Below, piece after piece: positions 1 to 6,873 of a stretch of DNA of 64,000 nucleotides. The position numbers and the translations under genes were made by a program. Below the pieces are notes generated by a model, which worked only from the letters and a program-made list of their open reading frames with translations, did not search any database and was not told the origin of the DNA. Within the stretch, counting starts at the first letter, position 1, and the number at the start of each line of letters is the position of its first letter. The stretch is from Streptomyces sp. NBC_01460 (GTDB lineage Bacteria > Actinomycetota > Actinomycetes > Streptomycetales > Streptomycetaceae). Location of the stretch: contig NZ_CP109473.1 of the NCBI RefSeq assembly GCF_036227405.1, positions 3,472,001 to 3,536,000 on the forward strand. The letters are read 5' to 3'.

Positions 1-912
1 GGGGGCTACCTCGACGACCGGCGGCTCCTCGGCGCACCGGCTGTCGGCGAGCGGGCAGCGGTCGCGGAAGCGGCAGCCGGCCGGCGGGTTCAGCAGGGAG
101 GGCGGGGAGCCCTCGATGCCGCTGAGCGGCTTGTCCTTGTGGCGGGCGCCCACCTGGGGCAGCGAGCCGATCAGCATCTTCGTGTACGGGTGGCGCGGCT
201 CGGTCGTCAGCACCTTGGTGGGCGCCTTCTCCGCGAGCTTGCCCGCGTACATCACCATGATCGAGTCGGCGATGTGGGAGGTCAGCCCGAGGTCGTGGGT
301 CACGAAGATCATGCTGGTGACCAGGCCCTTGTCGCGGAGCCCCGTGAGGGCGCCCACGACGGCCTGCTGGCTGGAGACGTCCAGCGCCGAGGTGACCTCG
401 TCGGCGATGAGGACGGACGGGTCGAGCAGCGTGGAGATGACCATGACGGCGCGCTGCTTCATGCCCCCGGACAGTTCGATGGGATAGCGGTCCAGGACCT
501 CGGGTCCGAGGCCGACCAGGGCGAGACGGCGGTGCAGTTCGCCGGTGTCCACGGTGACGCCGCGCGAGGCGAGGAGTTCGCGGATCATGCGGCCGATGCG
601 CCGGGTCGGGTTGAGCGCGCTCATCGAGTACTGGGGGACGAGCGAGATCCTGTGGAAGCGGTAGGCGTTCATGGCCCGGTCGTCGGAGAGCGGCAGTTCG
701 TCGCCGTCCAGCGTCACCGTGCCGCCCACGTGCCGCATCCGGCCGTCGAGCCGGATGAGGGCCTTGCCCAGGGTGGTCTTGCCGCAGCCGGACTCGCCGG
801 CCAGGCCCAGGATCTCGCCGTCCGCCAGGTCGAAGCCGACGCCGTCCAGGGCCCGGACCTCGCCACGCAGCGTGCGGTAGTGGACCCGCAGATCGTTGAC
901 GGTCAGGGTCAT
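1..912 (-). CDS. Oligopeptide/oligosaccharide ABC transporter ATPase (DppD/OppD-like), 3' end beyond window
   Basis: This ATP-binding subunit would power import through the two permeases encoded just upstream on the same strand. The reading frame from the ATG at 912 shows a Walker A motif (GESGCGKTT), the signature LSGGMKQR, a Walker B region (LIADEVTSALD) and the switch His (VTHD). Near the left edge a Cys-containing motif, GCRFRDRCPLAD, is the hallmark of the C-terminal oligopeptide-transport domain. Only 4 nt separate it from the permease stop, so it is co-translated with that operon. The C-terminus, and probably a second DppF-like ATPase, lie outside the window. Family assignment is firm; the substrate is not known. 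Confidence 0.93.
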   Translation of the reverse strand, partial: MTLTVNDLRVHYRTLRGEVRALDGVGFDLADGEILGLAGESGCGKTTLGKALIRLDGRMRHVGGTVTLDGDELPLSDDRAMNAYRFHRISLVPQYSMSALNPTRRIGRMIRELLASRGVTVDTGELHRRLALVGLGPEVLDRYPIELSGGMKQRAVMVISTLLDPSVLIADEVTSALDVSSQQAVVGALTGLRDKGLVTSMIFVTHDLGLTSHIADSIMVMYAGKLAEKAPTKVLTTEPRHPYTKMLIGSLPQVGARHKDKPLSGIEGSPPSLLNPPAGCRFRDRCPLADSRCAEEPPVVEVAP

Positions 913-916
913 GTGC

Positions 917-1822
917 TCAGGACTCCCTCAGCTTCGGGTTGAAGACCTCGTCGAGGCCCACGTTGGCGACGTAGAGCGCGCCGACGATCGCGGTGATCCC
1001 GGCGCCCGGCGGGACGAACCACCACCACATGCCGAGCTGGAGCGCGCTCCACTGCTGGGCGCTCTGCAGCATCAGACCGAGCGAGACCCCTTCGGTCGGG
1101 CCGAGCCCGATGAAGTCGAGCGAGGAGGCGATGAGGATGGACCCGCCGAAGAGCAGGATGAACATCATGAAGAGGTACGAGCTCATGTTGGGCGCGATCT
1201 CGCGGAAGACGATCCGCCAGGTGCCGCTCCCGCTGAGCCGGGCCAGGTCCACGAACTCCCGGGTGCGCAGCGAGAACGTCTGCGCGCGGATGGCACGGGC
1301 CGCCCAGGGCCACGAGGTCAGTCCGATGAACAGGCCCTGCACGGCGACGCTCCGCACCCCCATGTAGGCGTTGATGATCAGCAGGACGGCGAGGGCGGGG
1401 ATCACCAGGACGACGTTGGTGAGCATGTTGAGGATCTCGTCGGTGACTCCTCCCCGGTAGCCGGCGAGGAAGCCGACGAGCATGGCGATGACGGCGGCGA
1501 TGGCACCGCCCACGACGCCCACCAGGAAGGTGGCGCGCAGCCCGTGCACGAACTGCGCGTACACGTCCTGGCCGAAGGTGGTGGTGCCCATCCAGTACGT
1601 GCCGTCGGGCGCGGACGCCTGCGGGCCGACGTATTCGTTGGGGTTGCCGTTGTCGAGCAGCATCGGGCCGATGACACCGACGGCGAGCAGCACGGCGACC
1701 AGGCTGACGCCGATGATCAGCTTGGGGTTGCGTACCGCGTAGTGCAGCGACTCGCGGCCGGGCTTCGCGACGGGGGCCCCGGCGGTGGGTGCCTCGGGCG
1801 CCGGGTCGGGCAGTGTGCTCAT
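917..1822 (-). CDS. ABC transporter permease (DppC/OppC-like)
   Basis: This is a 301-residue inner-membrane permease of the dipeptide/oligopeptide/nickel class. It has an N-terminal cytoplasmic stretch, a first membrane helix near residues 35-55, the OppC_N-type segment with the typical GTTTFGQDVYAQ motif, and a C-terminal five-helix binding-protein-dependent transport domain with the EAA-like loop (FVDLARLSGSGTWRIVFREI). The ATG at 1822 was chosen because it overlaps the stop of the upstream permease by 4 nt (ATGA); longer frame extensions run antisense to nothing recognisable. It should pair with the permease encoded at 1819-2814 and the ATPase that follows. LacI control of the operon suggests a sugar rather than a peptide substrate, which is inference. 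Confidence 0.93.
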   Translation of the reverse strand: MSTLPDPAPEAPTAGAPVAKPGRESLHYAVRNPKLIIGVSLVAVLLAVGVIGPMLLDNGNPNEYVGPQASAPDGTYWMGTTTFGQDVYAQFVHGLRATFLVGVVGGAIAAVIAMLVGFLAGYRGGVTDEILNMLTNVVLVIPALAVLLIINAYMGVRSVAVQGLFIGLTSWPWAARAIRAQTFSLRTREFVDLARLSGSGTWRIVFREIAPNMSSYLFMMFILLFGGSILIASSLDFIGLGPTEGVSLGLMLQSAQQWSALQLGMWWWFVPPGAGITAIVGALYVANVGLDEVFNPKLRES

Positions 1823-2814
1823 GACGTGCCTCCTGCCATGCCCGTACGGGTGCGGGGGTCGACGACGACGTACACGATGTCGATGAGGAAGTTGGCGATC
1901 AGCACGCCGATGACGATGAACAGGAACGCCCCCTGGAGCAGGAAGAAGTCCTGGTTCTGGATCGCGGCCAGGATCAGTGAGCCGAGCCCCGGATAGGCGA
2001 AGACGATCTCGGTGACGAGGGCTCCGGCGACCAGCACACCCAGCTGGAGTGCCAGGCCGGTGACCTGGGGCAGCACCGCGTTGCGGAAGGCGTACCGGCG
2101 GATGAGCCGCTGGGGCGCTCCGAGGGCCGACAGGTAGGACGCGTAGTCGGACTCCAGCTCGTAGATGATCATGTTGCGCATGCCGATGGCCCAGCCGCCG
2201 AGCGCGACGAGGAACAGCGAGAGGAACGGCAGCACCCAGTGGTGCAGCGCGTCCAGCGCGAAGTCGGCGCTCGGGCCGGGCTGGATGTCGAGGCTGTAGC
2301 CCCCGGATATGGGGAACCAGCCGGCCTTGGCACCCAGCGCCCAGGCGAGGATGACGGCGATCCACATGTACGGCATGGCGGTCAGCAGATAGCCGGCCGG
2401 CAGCACGGTGTTGTCGAGGACCTTGCGGCGTGCGGACAGCGCGCCGATCCAGTTGCCCACGAACCAGCTGAGCAGGACGGCCGGGATCATCAGGCCGAGC
2501 GTGTACGGGAGCGCGTCGAGCAGGACGTCGCCGACGGGCGTGGGGAAGACGAAGATGGAGATCCCGAAGTCGCCCTGGAGCAGGGCGCCCCAGAAGTGCA
2601 GGTACTGCTGCCACAGGGGCTCGTCGAAGCCGAACAGGTTGTTGTAGTACGTGCGCATCGCCTCGGCCGCCTCGGGCTGCGAGACGCGGGCGCGGGCGAC
2701 CATGGCGGAGACCGGGTCGCCGGGCATGAAGCGCGGGATCATCCAGTTGACGGTGACGGCGACGACGAACGTCAGCGCGTAGATCAGAAGTTTGCGGGCG
2801 AAATAGCGGCGCAA
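1819..2814 (-). CDS. ABC transporter permease (DppB/OppB-like)
   Basis: This 331-residue permease has an N-terminal helix (LLIYALTFVVAVTVNWMIP), then the OppB_N-type region with PGDPVS, and five further helices. A conserved cytoplasmic loop (YASYLSALGAPQRLIRRYAFRNAVLP) contacts the ATPase. It forms the membrane channel with the permease downstream, whose start codon overlaps its stop. It lies about 90 nt downstream of the binding-protein gene in one operon on the minus strand. Length and topology fit the family. Members of this permease class in actinobacteria and thermophiles transport oligosaccharides as well as peptides, so the substrate cannot be read from this gene alone. Confidence 0.93.
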   Translation of the reverse strand: MRRYFARKLLIYALTFVVAVTVNWMIPRFMPGDPVSAMVARARVSQPEAAEAMRTYYNNLFGFDEPLWQQYLHFWGALLQGDFGISIFVFPTPVGDVLLDALPYTLGLMIPAVLLSWFVGNWIGALSARRKVLDNTVLPAGYLLTAMPYMWIAVILAWALGAKAGWFPISGGYSLDIQPGPSADFALDALHHWVLPFLSLFLVALGGWAIGMRNMIIYELESDYASYLSALGAPQRLIRRYAFRNAVLPQVTGLALQLGVLVAGALVTEIVFAYPGLGSLILAAIQNQDFFLLQGAFLFIVIGVLIANFLIDIVYVVVDPRTRTGMAGGTS

Positions 2815-2903
2815 GGGTGCTCCCCTGGTGGAGAGCCCCGCCGTGCGCGCGCGGTCAGGGGCGCGCGCACGACGGGGCGGTCATGGAGTCGGCGACGGCC
2901 GTG

Positions 2904-4637
2904 CTACTTGGCGGGCTTCAGCTGCGTGAGCGTCTCGAAGCCGCCCATCTCCAGCCAGTTGCGCCACAGGGCCGGTGCCGTCTTCGGGGCTCCCTCGGCG
3001 TCCGACGGCCAGTTCGTCCAGGAACCGGTGGTGGACTGCGACCAGAGGCCGTTGTACCAGAGCGGGATGATGGGCATCTCGGTCAGCTGGATGTCCTGGA
3101 TCTTCGACACGGCGGCCTTCATGCCCGCGGTGTCGTCGGTCTTCACCCCGCCGAGCTCCTGCACCAGCTTCCAGGCCTCCTCGTTCTCGTAACGCCCGAA
3201 GTTGACCGTGTTCTGCTGCTTCTGCACGGGCATCTGGAACATGTACTCGTAGTACGTCCAGGGGGTGTTCGACAGCTGGCGCTCGTTGTTGATCACGAGG
3301 TCGAAGTCACCCTTGCCCCGCTGCTCGTTGAGGGCGTTCTGGTCGGGGAACTCGGTGCTGACCTTGATGCCCGCGTCCTTGGCGCCGGCGGCGATGACCT
3401 TGGCCGCCTCCATCCAGTCGGTCCAGCCGGAGGGCACGGCCAGCTTCAGGCCGAGGGCGGAACCGTCCTTGTTCTCGACGAAGCCGTCGCCGTCCTTGTC
3501 CTTGTAGCCGGCGTCCGCGAGCTCCTTCCTCGCCGCGGCCGCGTCGTGCGTGAAGCCCTTCTCGGCGATGAGGGCCTTGTCGTCGAACTGCTCCCACTGC
3601 GGCAGCAGACCGGTCGGGGAGGCCGGCTTGACCAGGTCGCCGTAGACGCCCTTGACGATCTTCCCGGTGTCGACGGACGCGGCGAGCGCCCTGCGGAAGG
3701 CGGCGTCGTCCATCGGCTTCCTGGTGGTGTTGGGCACCAGCCAGGCGGTGTTGGCCGAGAGCATGTAGGGGGCCTCGTCGTAGTACGACACGACCTTCTT
3801 GCTCTTGACCAGCGAGGAGGCGCCCGGCAGGAAGTTGTTGCTGAGGTCCAGCTGGCCCTGGCCCAGCTGACCGATGACGACTTCGTTGCTCGGGTTGGAG
3901 ACGTCGACGATGTAGCGGGGAGCGGGCGTCATCTTCAGCGCCTTCGTGCCCCACCAGTCGTCACGCCGCTCCCAGACGACCCGGTCCTGGGTCTTGCTCC
4001 TGAGCTTGTACGCCCCGGTGCCCACCGGCTTGTCGTTGACGCCGTTGAGGACGTCCTCGTCGGTGCGCGAGCTCCAGACGTGCTCGGGGACGACCGGCTG
4101 GCCGTAGAGGGTGGAGTCCCACTCCTGGTAGCGGGCCTCCTTGAAGGTGAAGCGGACCGTGGTGTCGTCCACCGCCTTCGCGTCGGACAGCCAGCTCCAC
4201 AGCGAGTGGAAGGCGGAGGCCTCGATCTTGCCGAGGCCGTAGGAGTACGCCACGTCCTTCGCGGTCAGCGGTGTGCCGTCGGCCCAGGTGATGCCGGGGC
4301 GCAGCTTCACCTCGTAGGTCGTGTCGTCGGTCCAGCCGCCCGACTCCGCGAGCCAGGGCGTCAGCTCGCCCTCGTTCGGGTCGAAGTGGAACAGGGTCTC
4401 GTAGACCAGCCCCTTGGTGCCGGTGGCGTGGTCCCAGTTGCGCAGCGGGTTGTAGTTGGCCGGAGGCCCCCACTGGGTGCCGGTCGTGTAGAGCGTCTCG
4501 TCACGCGGCAGCGAGCCCCCCTTGCCGACCGGGCCGCCGGCGGTGCCCGTCCCCGAACCGCCTCCCGTGCACGCGGTCGCGGCGAGTGTGAACACGGCGA
4601 GCGCGGTGGTGACCCGAAGCCGGGTACGCGTACCCAT
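2904..4637 (-). CDS. ABC transporter substrate-binding lipoprotein, family 5 (DppA/SBP_bac_5)
   Basis: This 577-residue extracellular lipoprotein captures substrate for the importer encoded downstream. The start is the ATG at 4637, preceded by a strong AAGGAGG site. It is followed by a basic n-region, a hydrophobic stretch and a lipobox ending in Cys (LAATAC), so the mature protein is anchored by a diacylglyceryl-Cys. The body has the family-5 pattern (YETLFHFDPNEGELTPWLAES; LRPGITWADGTPLTAKDVAYS). A region rich in acidic residues (DKDGDGFVENKDGS) could bind calcium or be a surface loop. It is the first gene of the operon, directly under the LacI-type operators. Family is certain; the ligand (cello- or other oligosaccharide versus peptide) is unknown. 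Confidence 0.94.
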   Translation of the reverse strand: MGTRTRLRVTTALAVFTLAATACTGGGSGTGTAGGPVGKGGSLPRDETLYTTGTQWGPPANYNPLRNWDHATGTKGLVYETLFHFDPNEGELTPWLAESGGWTDDTTYEVKLRPGITWADGTPLTAKDVAYSYGLGKIEASAFHSLWSWLSDAKAVDDTTVRFTFKEARYQEWDSTLYGQPVVPEHVWSSRTDEDVLNGVNDKPVGTGAYKLRSKTQDRVVWERRDDWWGTKALKMTPAPRYIVDVSNPSNEVVIGQLGQGQLDLSNNFLPGASSLVKSKKVVSYYDEAPYMLSANTAWLVPNTTRKPMDDAAFRRALAASVDTGKIVKGVYGDLVKPASPTGLLPQWEQFDDKALIAEKGFTHDAAAARKELADAGYKDKDGDGFVENKDGSALGLKLAVPSGWTDWMEAAKVIAAGAKDAGIKVSTEFPDQNALNEQRGKGDFDLVINNERQLSNTPWTYYEYMFQMPVQKQQNTVNFGRYENEEAWKLVQELGGVKTDDTAGMKAAVSKIQDIQLTEMPIIPLWYNGLWSQSTTGSWTNWPSDAEGAPKTAPALWRNWLEMGGFETLTQLKPAK

Positions 4638-4680
4638 AGCCCCTCCTTTTCCCCCGCCGTCCCTGCCGAGCGGAGTTACT

Positions 4681-4695
4681 GAACCGGGTAAGTGA
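4681..4695. promoter_or_regulatory. Candidate LacI-family operator near the transporter transcription start
   Basis: GAACCGGGTAAGTGA matches 13 of 15 bases of a second copy at 4840-4854 and carries the CG-centred AACCGG core typical of LacI-family sites. It lies just downstream of the -10 box of the transporter promoter, a position suited to repression. Confidence 0.5.
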
Positions 4696-4700
4696 CCGTG

Positions 4701-4729
4701 AAGGTAGGGGCGCCCCGGTGCCGTGTCAA
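4701..4729 (-). promoter_or_regulatory. Sigma-70-type promoter of the transporter operon
   Basis: On the minus strand a perfect -35 box (TTGACA, 4729-4724) is separated by 17 nt from a -10 box TACCTT (4706-4701). It faces the binding-protein gene and is flanked by two operator-like sequences. Confidence 0.65.
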
Positions 4730-4735
4730 GGGAGC

Positions 4736-4747
4736 GGGAGCGCTCCC
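4736..4747. promoter_or_regulatory. GGGAGCGCTCCC palindrome (CebR-like box)
   Basis: A perfect 12-bp palindrome sits just upstream of the -35 box. It differs by one flanking base (C instead of T on the left) from TGGGAGCGCTCCCA, the box described for the cellulose-utilisation regulator CebR of streptomycetes. It may place the transporter under CebR as well as under its neighbouring LacI regulator. Confidence 0.55.
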
Positions 4748-4839
4748 ATTCCATATTTCTCCAGGGTTTTCGGAGAGGTCTGGACCGCCCGGGGGAAGGC
4801 GGAGGTCAGGGACCTGCGGCTAGGATGCGCCCTGAACAC

Positions 4840-4854
4840 GAACCGGTTAAGCGA
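4840..4854. promoter_or_regulatory. Candidate LacI-family operator upstream of the regulator gene
   Basis: GAACCGGTTAAGCGA contains the perfect palindrome AACCGGTT and repeats the site at 4681-4695. It ends 6 nt before the regulator start and lies downstream of a possible -10 box TAGGAT at 4821-4826, so autorepression is plausible. Confidence 0.5.
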
Positions 4855-4860
4855 GGTCGC

Positions 4861-5880
4861 ATGTCCCAGCACCGCCCCACGATCGCCGACATCGCGCGCC
4901 GCGCCGGGGTCTCCAAGGTCGCGGTGTCCTACGCCCTGAACGACCGCCCCGGGGTCTCACCCGCGACCCGCGCCTCCATCAAGGCCATCGCCCAGGAGAT
5001 CGGCTGGCGCCCCAACAGCGCGGCCCGCGCCCTGACCCGCGCCCGGGCCGACACCGTGGGGCTCGCCCTGTCCCGGCCGGCCCGGATGCTCGGGGTCGAG
5101 CCCTTCTTCATGGAGCTGATCAGCGGCATCGAGACCGAGCTCTCCGCCCGCGGCTGCGCCCTGCTCCTCCAGGTCGTCACCGACCCGGAGCAGGAGCTGG
5201 AGATGTACCGGCGCTGGTGGGGCGAGGGCCGGGTGGACGGGGTGTTCCTCGCCGACGTGCGCTCCCCCGACCCGCGCGTCGAGGGCGTCGCCGAGCTGGG
5301 CATGCCCGCCGTCGTGATCGGCGACCCGGCCGCCGCCGGACCGCTCACGCCCGTGTGGTCCGACGAGCGGGCGGCGCTGCGCGACACCCTGACGTATCTG
5401 AGCGCGCTCGGGCACCGCTCCGTGGCCCGGGTCGCCGGGCTGCCCGAGCTGACCCACACCCGGCTGCGCGACCGCGCCCAGCGTGAGATCAGCGCGGAAC
5501 TCGGTCTGGACGAGCCGCTGGTGGTGCACACCGACTACTCCGGCGAGGAGGGCGCGCACGCCACCCGGCGGCTGATCAGCTCGGCCGCGCGGCCGACCGC
5601 GGTCGTCTACGACAACGACATCATGGCCGTGGCGGGGCTCTCGGTCGCCCAGGAGATGGGGCTGGACGTGCCCGCCGACCTCTCGCTCGTCGCCTGGGAC
5701 GACTCCCAGCTCTCCCGCGTCGTCCGGCCACCGCTGACCGCGCTGAGCAGGGACATCCCCGCGTACGGGACCCACGCGGCCCGCACCCTGCTGGCGGTGG
5801 TCGACGACGGCTCCGCCCCCGGGTTCGAGGACGCCGCGGCCCGCCTGGTGCCGCGCGGGTCCACCGCGCCGCCCCGCTGA
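4861..5880 (+). CDS. LacI-family transcriptional regulator
   Basis: This 339-residue DNA-binding repressor has a classic N-terminal LacI helix-turn-helix and hinge (TIADIARRAGVSKVAVSYALN, then RPNSAARALT). A periplasmic-binding-protein-like effector domain follows from about residue 60, with the typical C-terminal segment DLSLVAWDDSQLSRVVRPPLTAL. The start at 4861 is preceded by GAGG at a suitable distance. It is divergent from the ABC importer operon, and two near-identical AACCGG-centred sites lie in the shared intergenic region, so it most likely controls that operon and itself. LacI regulators usually sense sugars, which is the main argument that the importer takes up an oligosaccharide. 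The effector is unknown. Confidence 0.93.
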   Translation: MSQHRPTIADIARRAGVSKVAVSYALNDRPGVSPATRASIKAIAQEIGWRPNSAARALTRARADTVGLALSRPARMLGVEPFFMELISGIETELSARGCALLLQVVTDPEQELEMYRRWWGEGRVDGVFLADVRSPDPRVEGVAELGMPAVVIGDPAAAGPLTPVWSDERAALRDTLTYLSALGHRSVARVAGLPELTHTRLRDRAQREISAELGLDEPLVVHTDYSGEEGAHATRRLISSAARPTAVVYDNDIMAVAGLSVAQEMGLDVPADLSLVAWDDSQLSRVVRPPLTALSRDIPAYGTHAARTLLAVVDDGSAPGFEDAAARLVPRGSTAPPR

Positions 5881-5906
5881 GCACGGACCGGGGTCTCGGG
5901 GTCGCT

Positions 5907-5930
5907 CTCCTACCTCAGGACTACGCCGCC
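5907..5930 (+). promoter_or_regulatory. Sequence element shared with the paralogous ABC/FtsX locus
   Basis: CTCCTACCTCAGGACTACGC followed by CGCC resembles the element at 38946-38973 read on the minus strand (CCCCTACTCAGGTCCTGC...). Both lie upstream of an ABC ATPase-FtsX permease pair. The core CCTAC / TCAGG could be a response-regulator site. The remainder of the 168-bp gap 5881-6048 shows no gene. Confidence 0.35.
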
Positions 5931-6048
5931 GCCCCGCGGGTGCGACTCAAGAGGGCCCCGGGAACGGGCACGGGGACTGACGCCCCGGCGCGGTACGGCG
6001 GTGACGATGGAGGGGTCCCCTCGAGCCGTCCGAACCTGGAGTACCCCT

Positions 6049-6816
6049 GTGACCACCACCACCGCCCACCGCACCACCGCGGTCGCCGCCCGAGCCACGG
6101 AGCTGTCGAAGGTCTACGGCCAGGGTGAGACCCAGGTGGTCGCCCTGGACCGGGTGACCGTGGACTTCCCGCAGGGCGAATTCACCGCCATCATGGGCCC
6201 CTCGGGGTCCGGCAAGTCCACGCTGATGCACTGCGTGGCCGGGCTCGACAGCTTCAGCAGCGGCTCGGTGCGCATCGGCGAGACCGAGCTGGGGGCGCTG
6301 AAGGACAAGCAGCTCACGCAGCTGCGCCGGGACAAGATCGGCTTCATCTTCCAGGCGTTCAACCTGCTGCCCACCCTGACCGCCCTGGAGAACATCACCC
6401 TGCCGATGGACATCGCCGGCCGTAAGCCCGATGCCGCGTGGCTGCAGAAGGTGATCGACATGGTGGGGCTCTCGGAGCGGCTGAAGCACCGGCCCACCGA
6501 GCTCTCCGGCGGCCAGCAGCAGCGCGTGGCGGTCGCCCGCGCCCTGGCCTCCCGGCCGGAGATCATCTTCGGCGACGAGCCGACCGGCAACCTCGACTCC
6601 CGCTCCGGCGCCGAGGTCCTCGGCTTCCTGCGCAACTCGGTGCGCGAGCTCGGCCAGACCGTGGTGATGGTGACCCACGACCCGGTGGCCGCCTCCTACG
6701 CGGACCGCGTGGTCTTCCTCGCGGACGGCGCGGTCGTCGACCAGATGATGCACCCCACCGCCGACGGGGTCCTCGACCGCATGAAGGCGTTCGACGCGAA
6801 GGGCCGCACCAGCTGA
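6049..6816 (+). CDS. ABC transporter ATP-binding protein (MacB/LolD type)
   Basis: This 255-residue ATPase has Walker A GPSGSGKST, Q-loop FQAFNLLPTLTALENI, signature LSGGQQQRVA, Walker B IIFGDEPTGNLDS and switch VTHDP, in the spacing typical of the MacB/LolD/FtsE group that energises FtsX-like permeases without moving substrate through a channel. The GTG at 6049 follows a GGAG site and gives the usual N-terminal length; the longer frame lacks homology. The FtsX-like permease is 57 nt downstream and must be its partner. A close paralog pair is encoded inverted at 35.3-38.7 kb. Its substrate is not known; cell-envelope stress functions are common for this class. Confidence 0.94.
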   Translation: MTTTTAHRTTAVAARATELSKVYGQGETQVVALDRVTVDFPQGEFTAIMGPSGSGKSTLMHCVAGLDSFSSGSVRIGETELGALKDKQLTQLRRDKIGFIFQAFNLLPTLTALENITLPMDIAGRKPDAAWLQKVIDMVGLSERLKHRPTELSGGQQQRVAVARALASRPEIIFGDEPTGNLDSRSGAEVLGFLRNSVRELGQTVVMVTHDPVAASYADRVVFLADGAVVDQMMHPTADGVLDRMKAFDAKGRTS

Positions 6817-6873
6817 CGCGACGGCTGCTGTCCCCTCCCCTCCGTATCCCGAACTCCCCCAGGAACTGACGAC

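Noticed and set aside
2817..4682. 621-codon open frame on the plus strand
   Set aside because: It is antisense to the binding-protein lipoprotein, which has a lipobox, good ribosome site and promoter.
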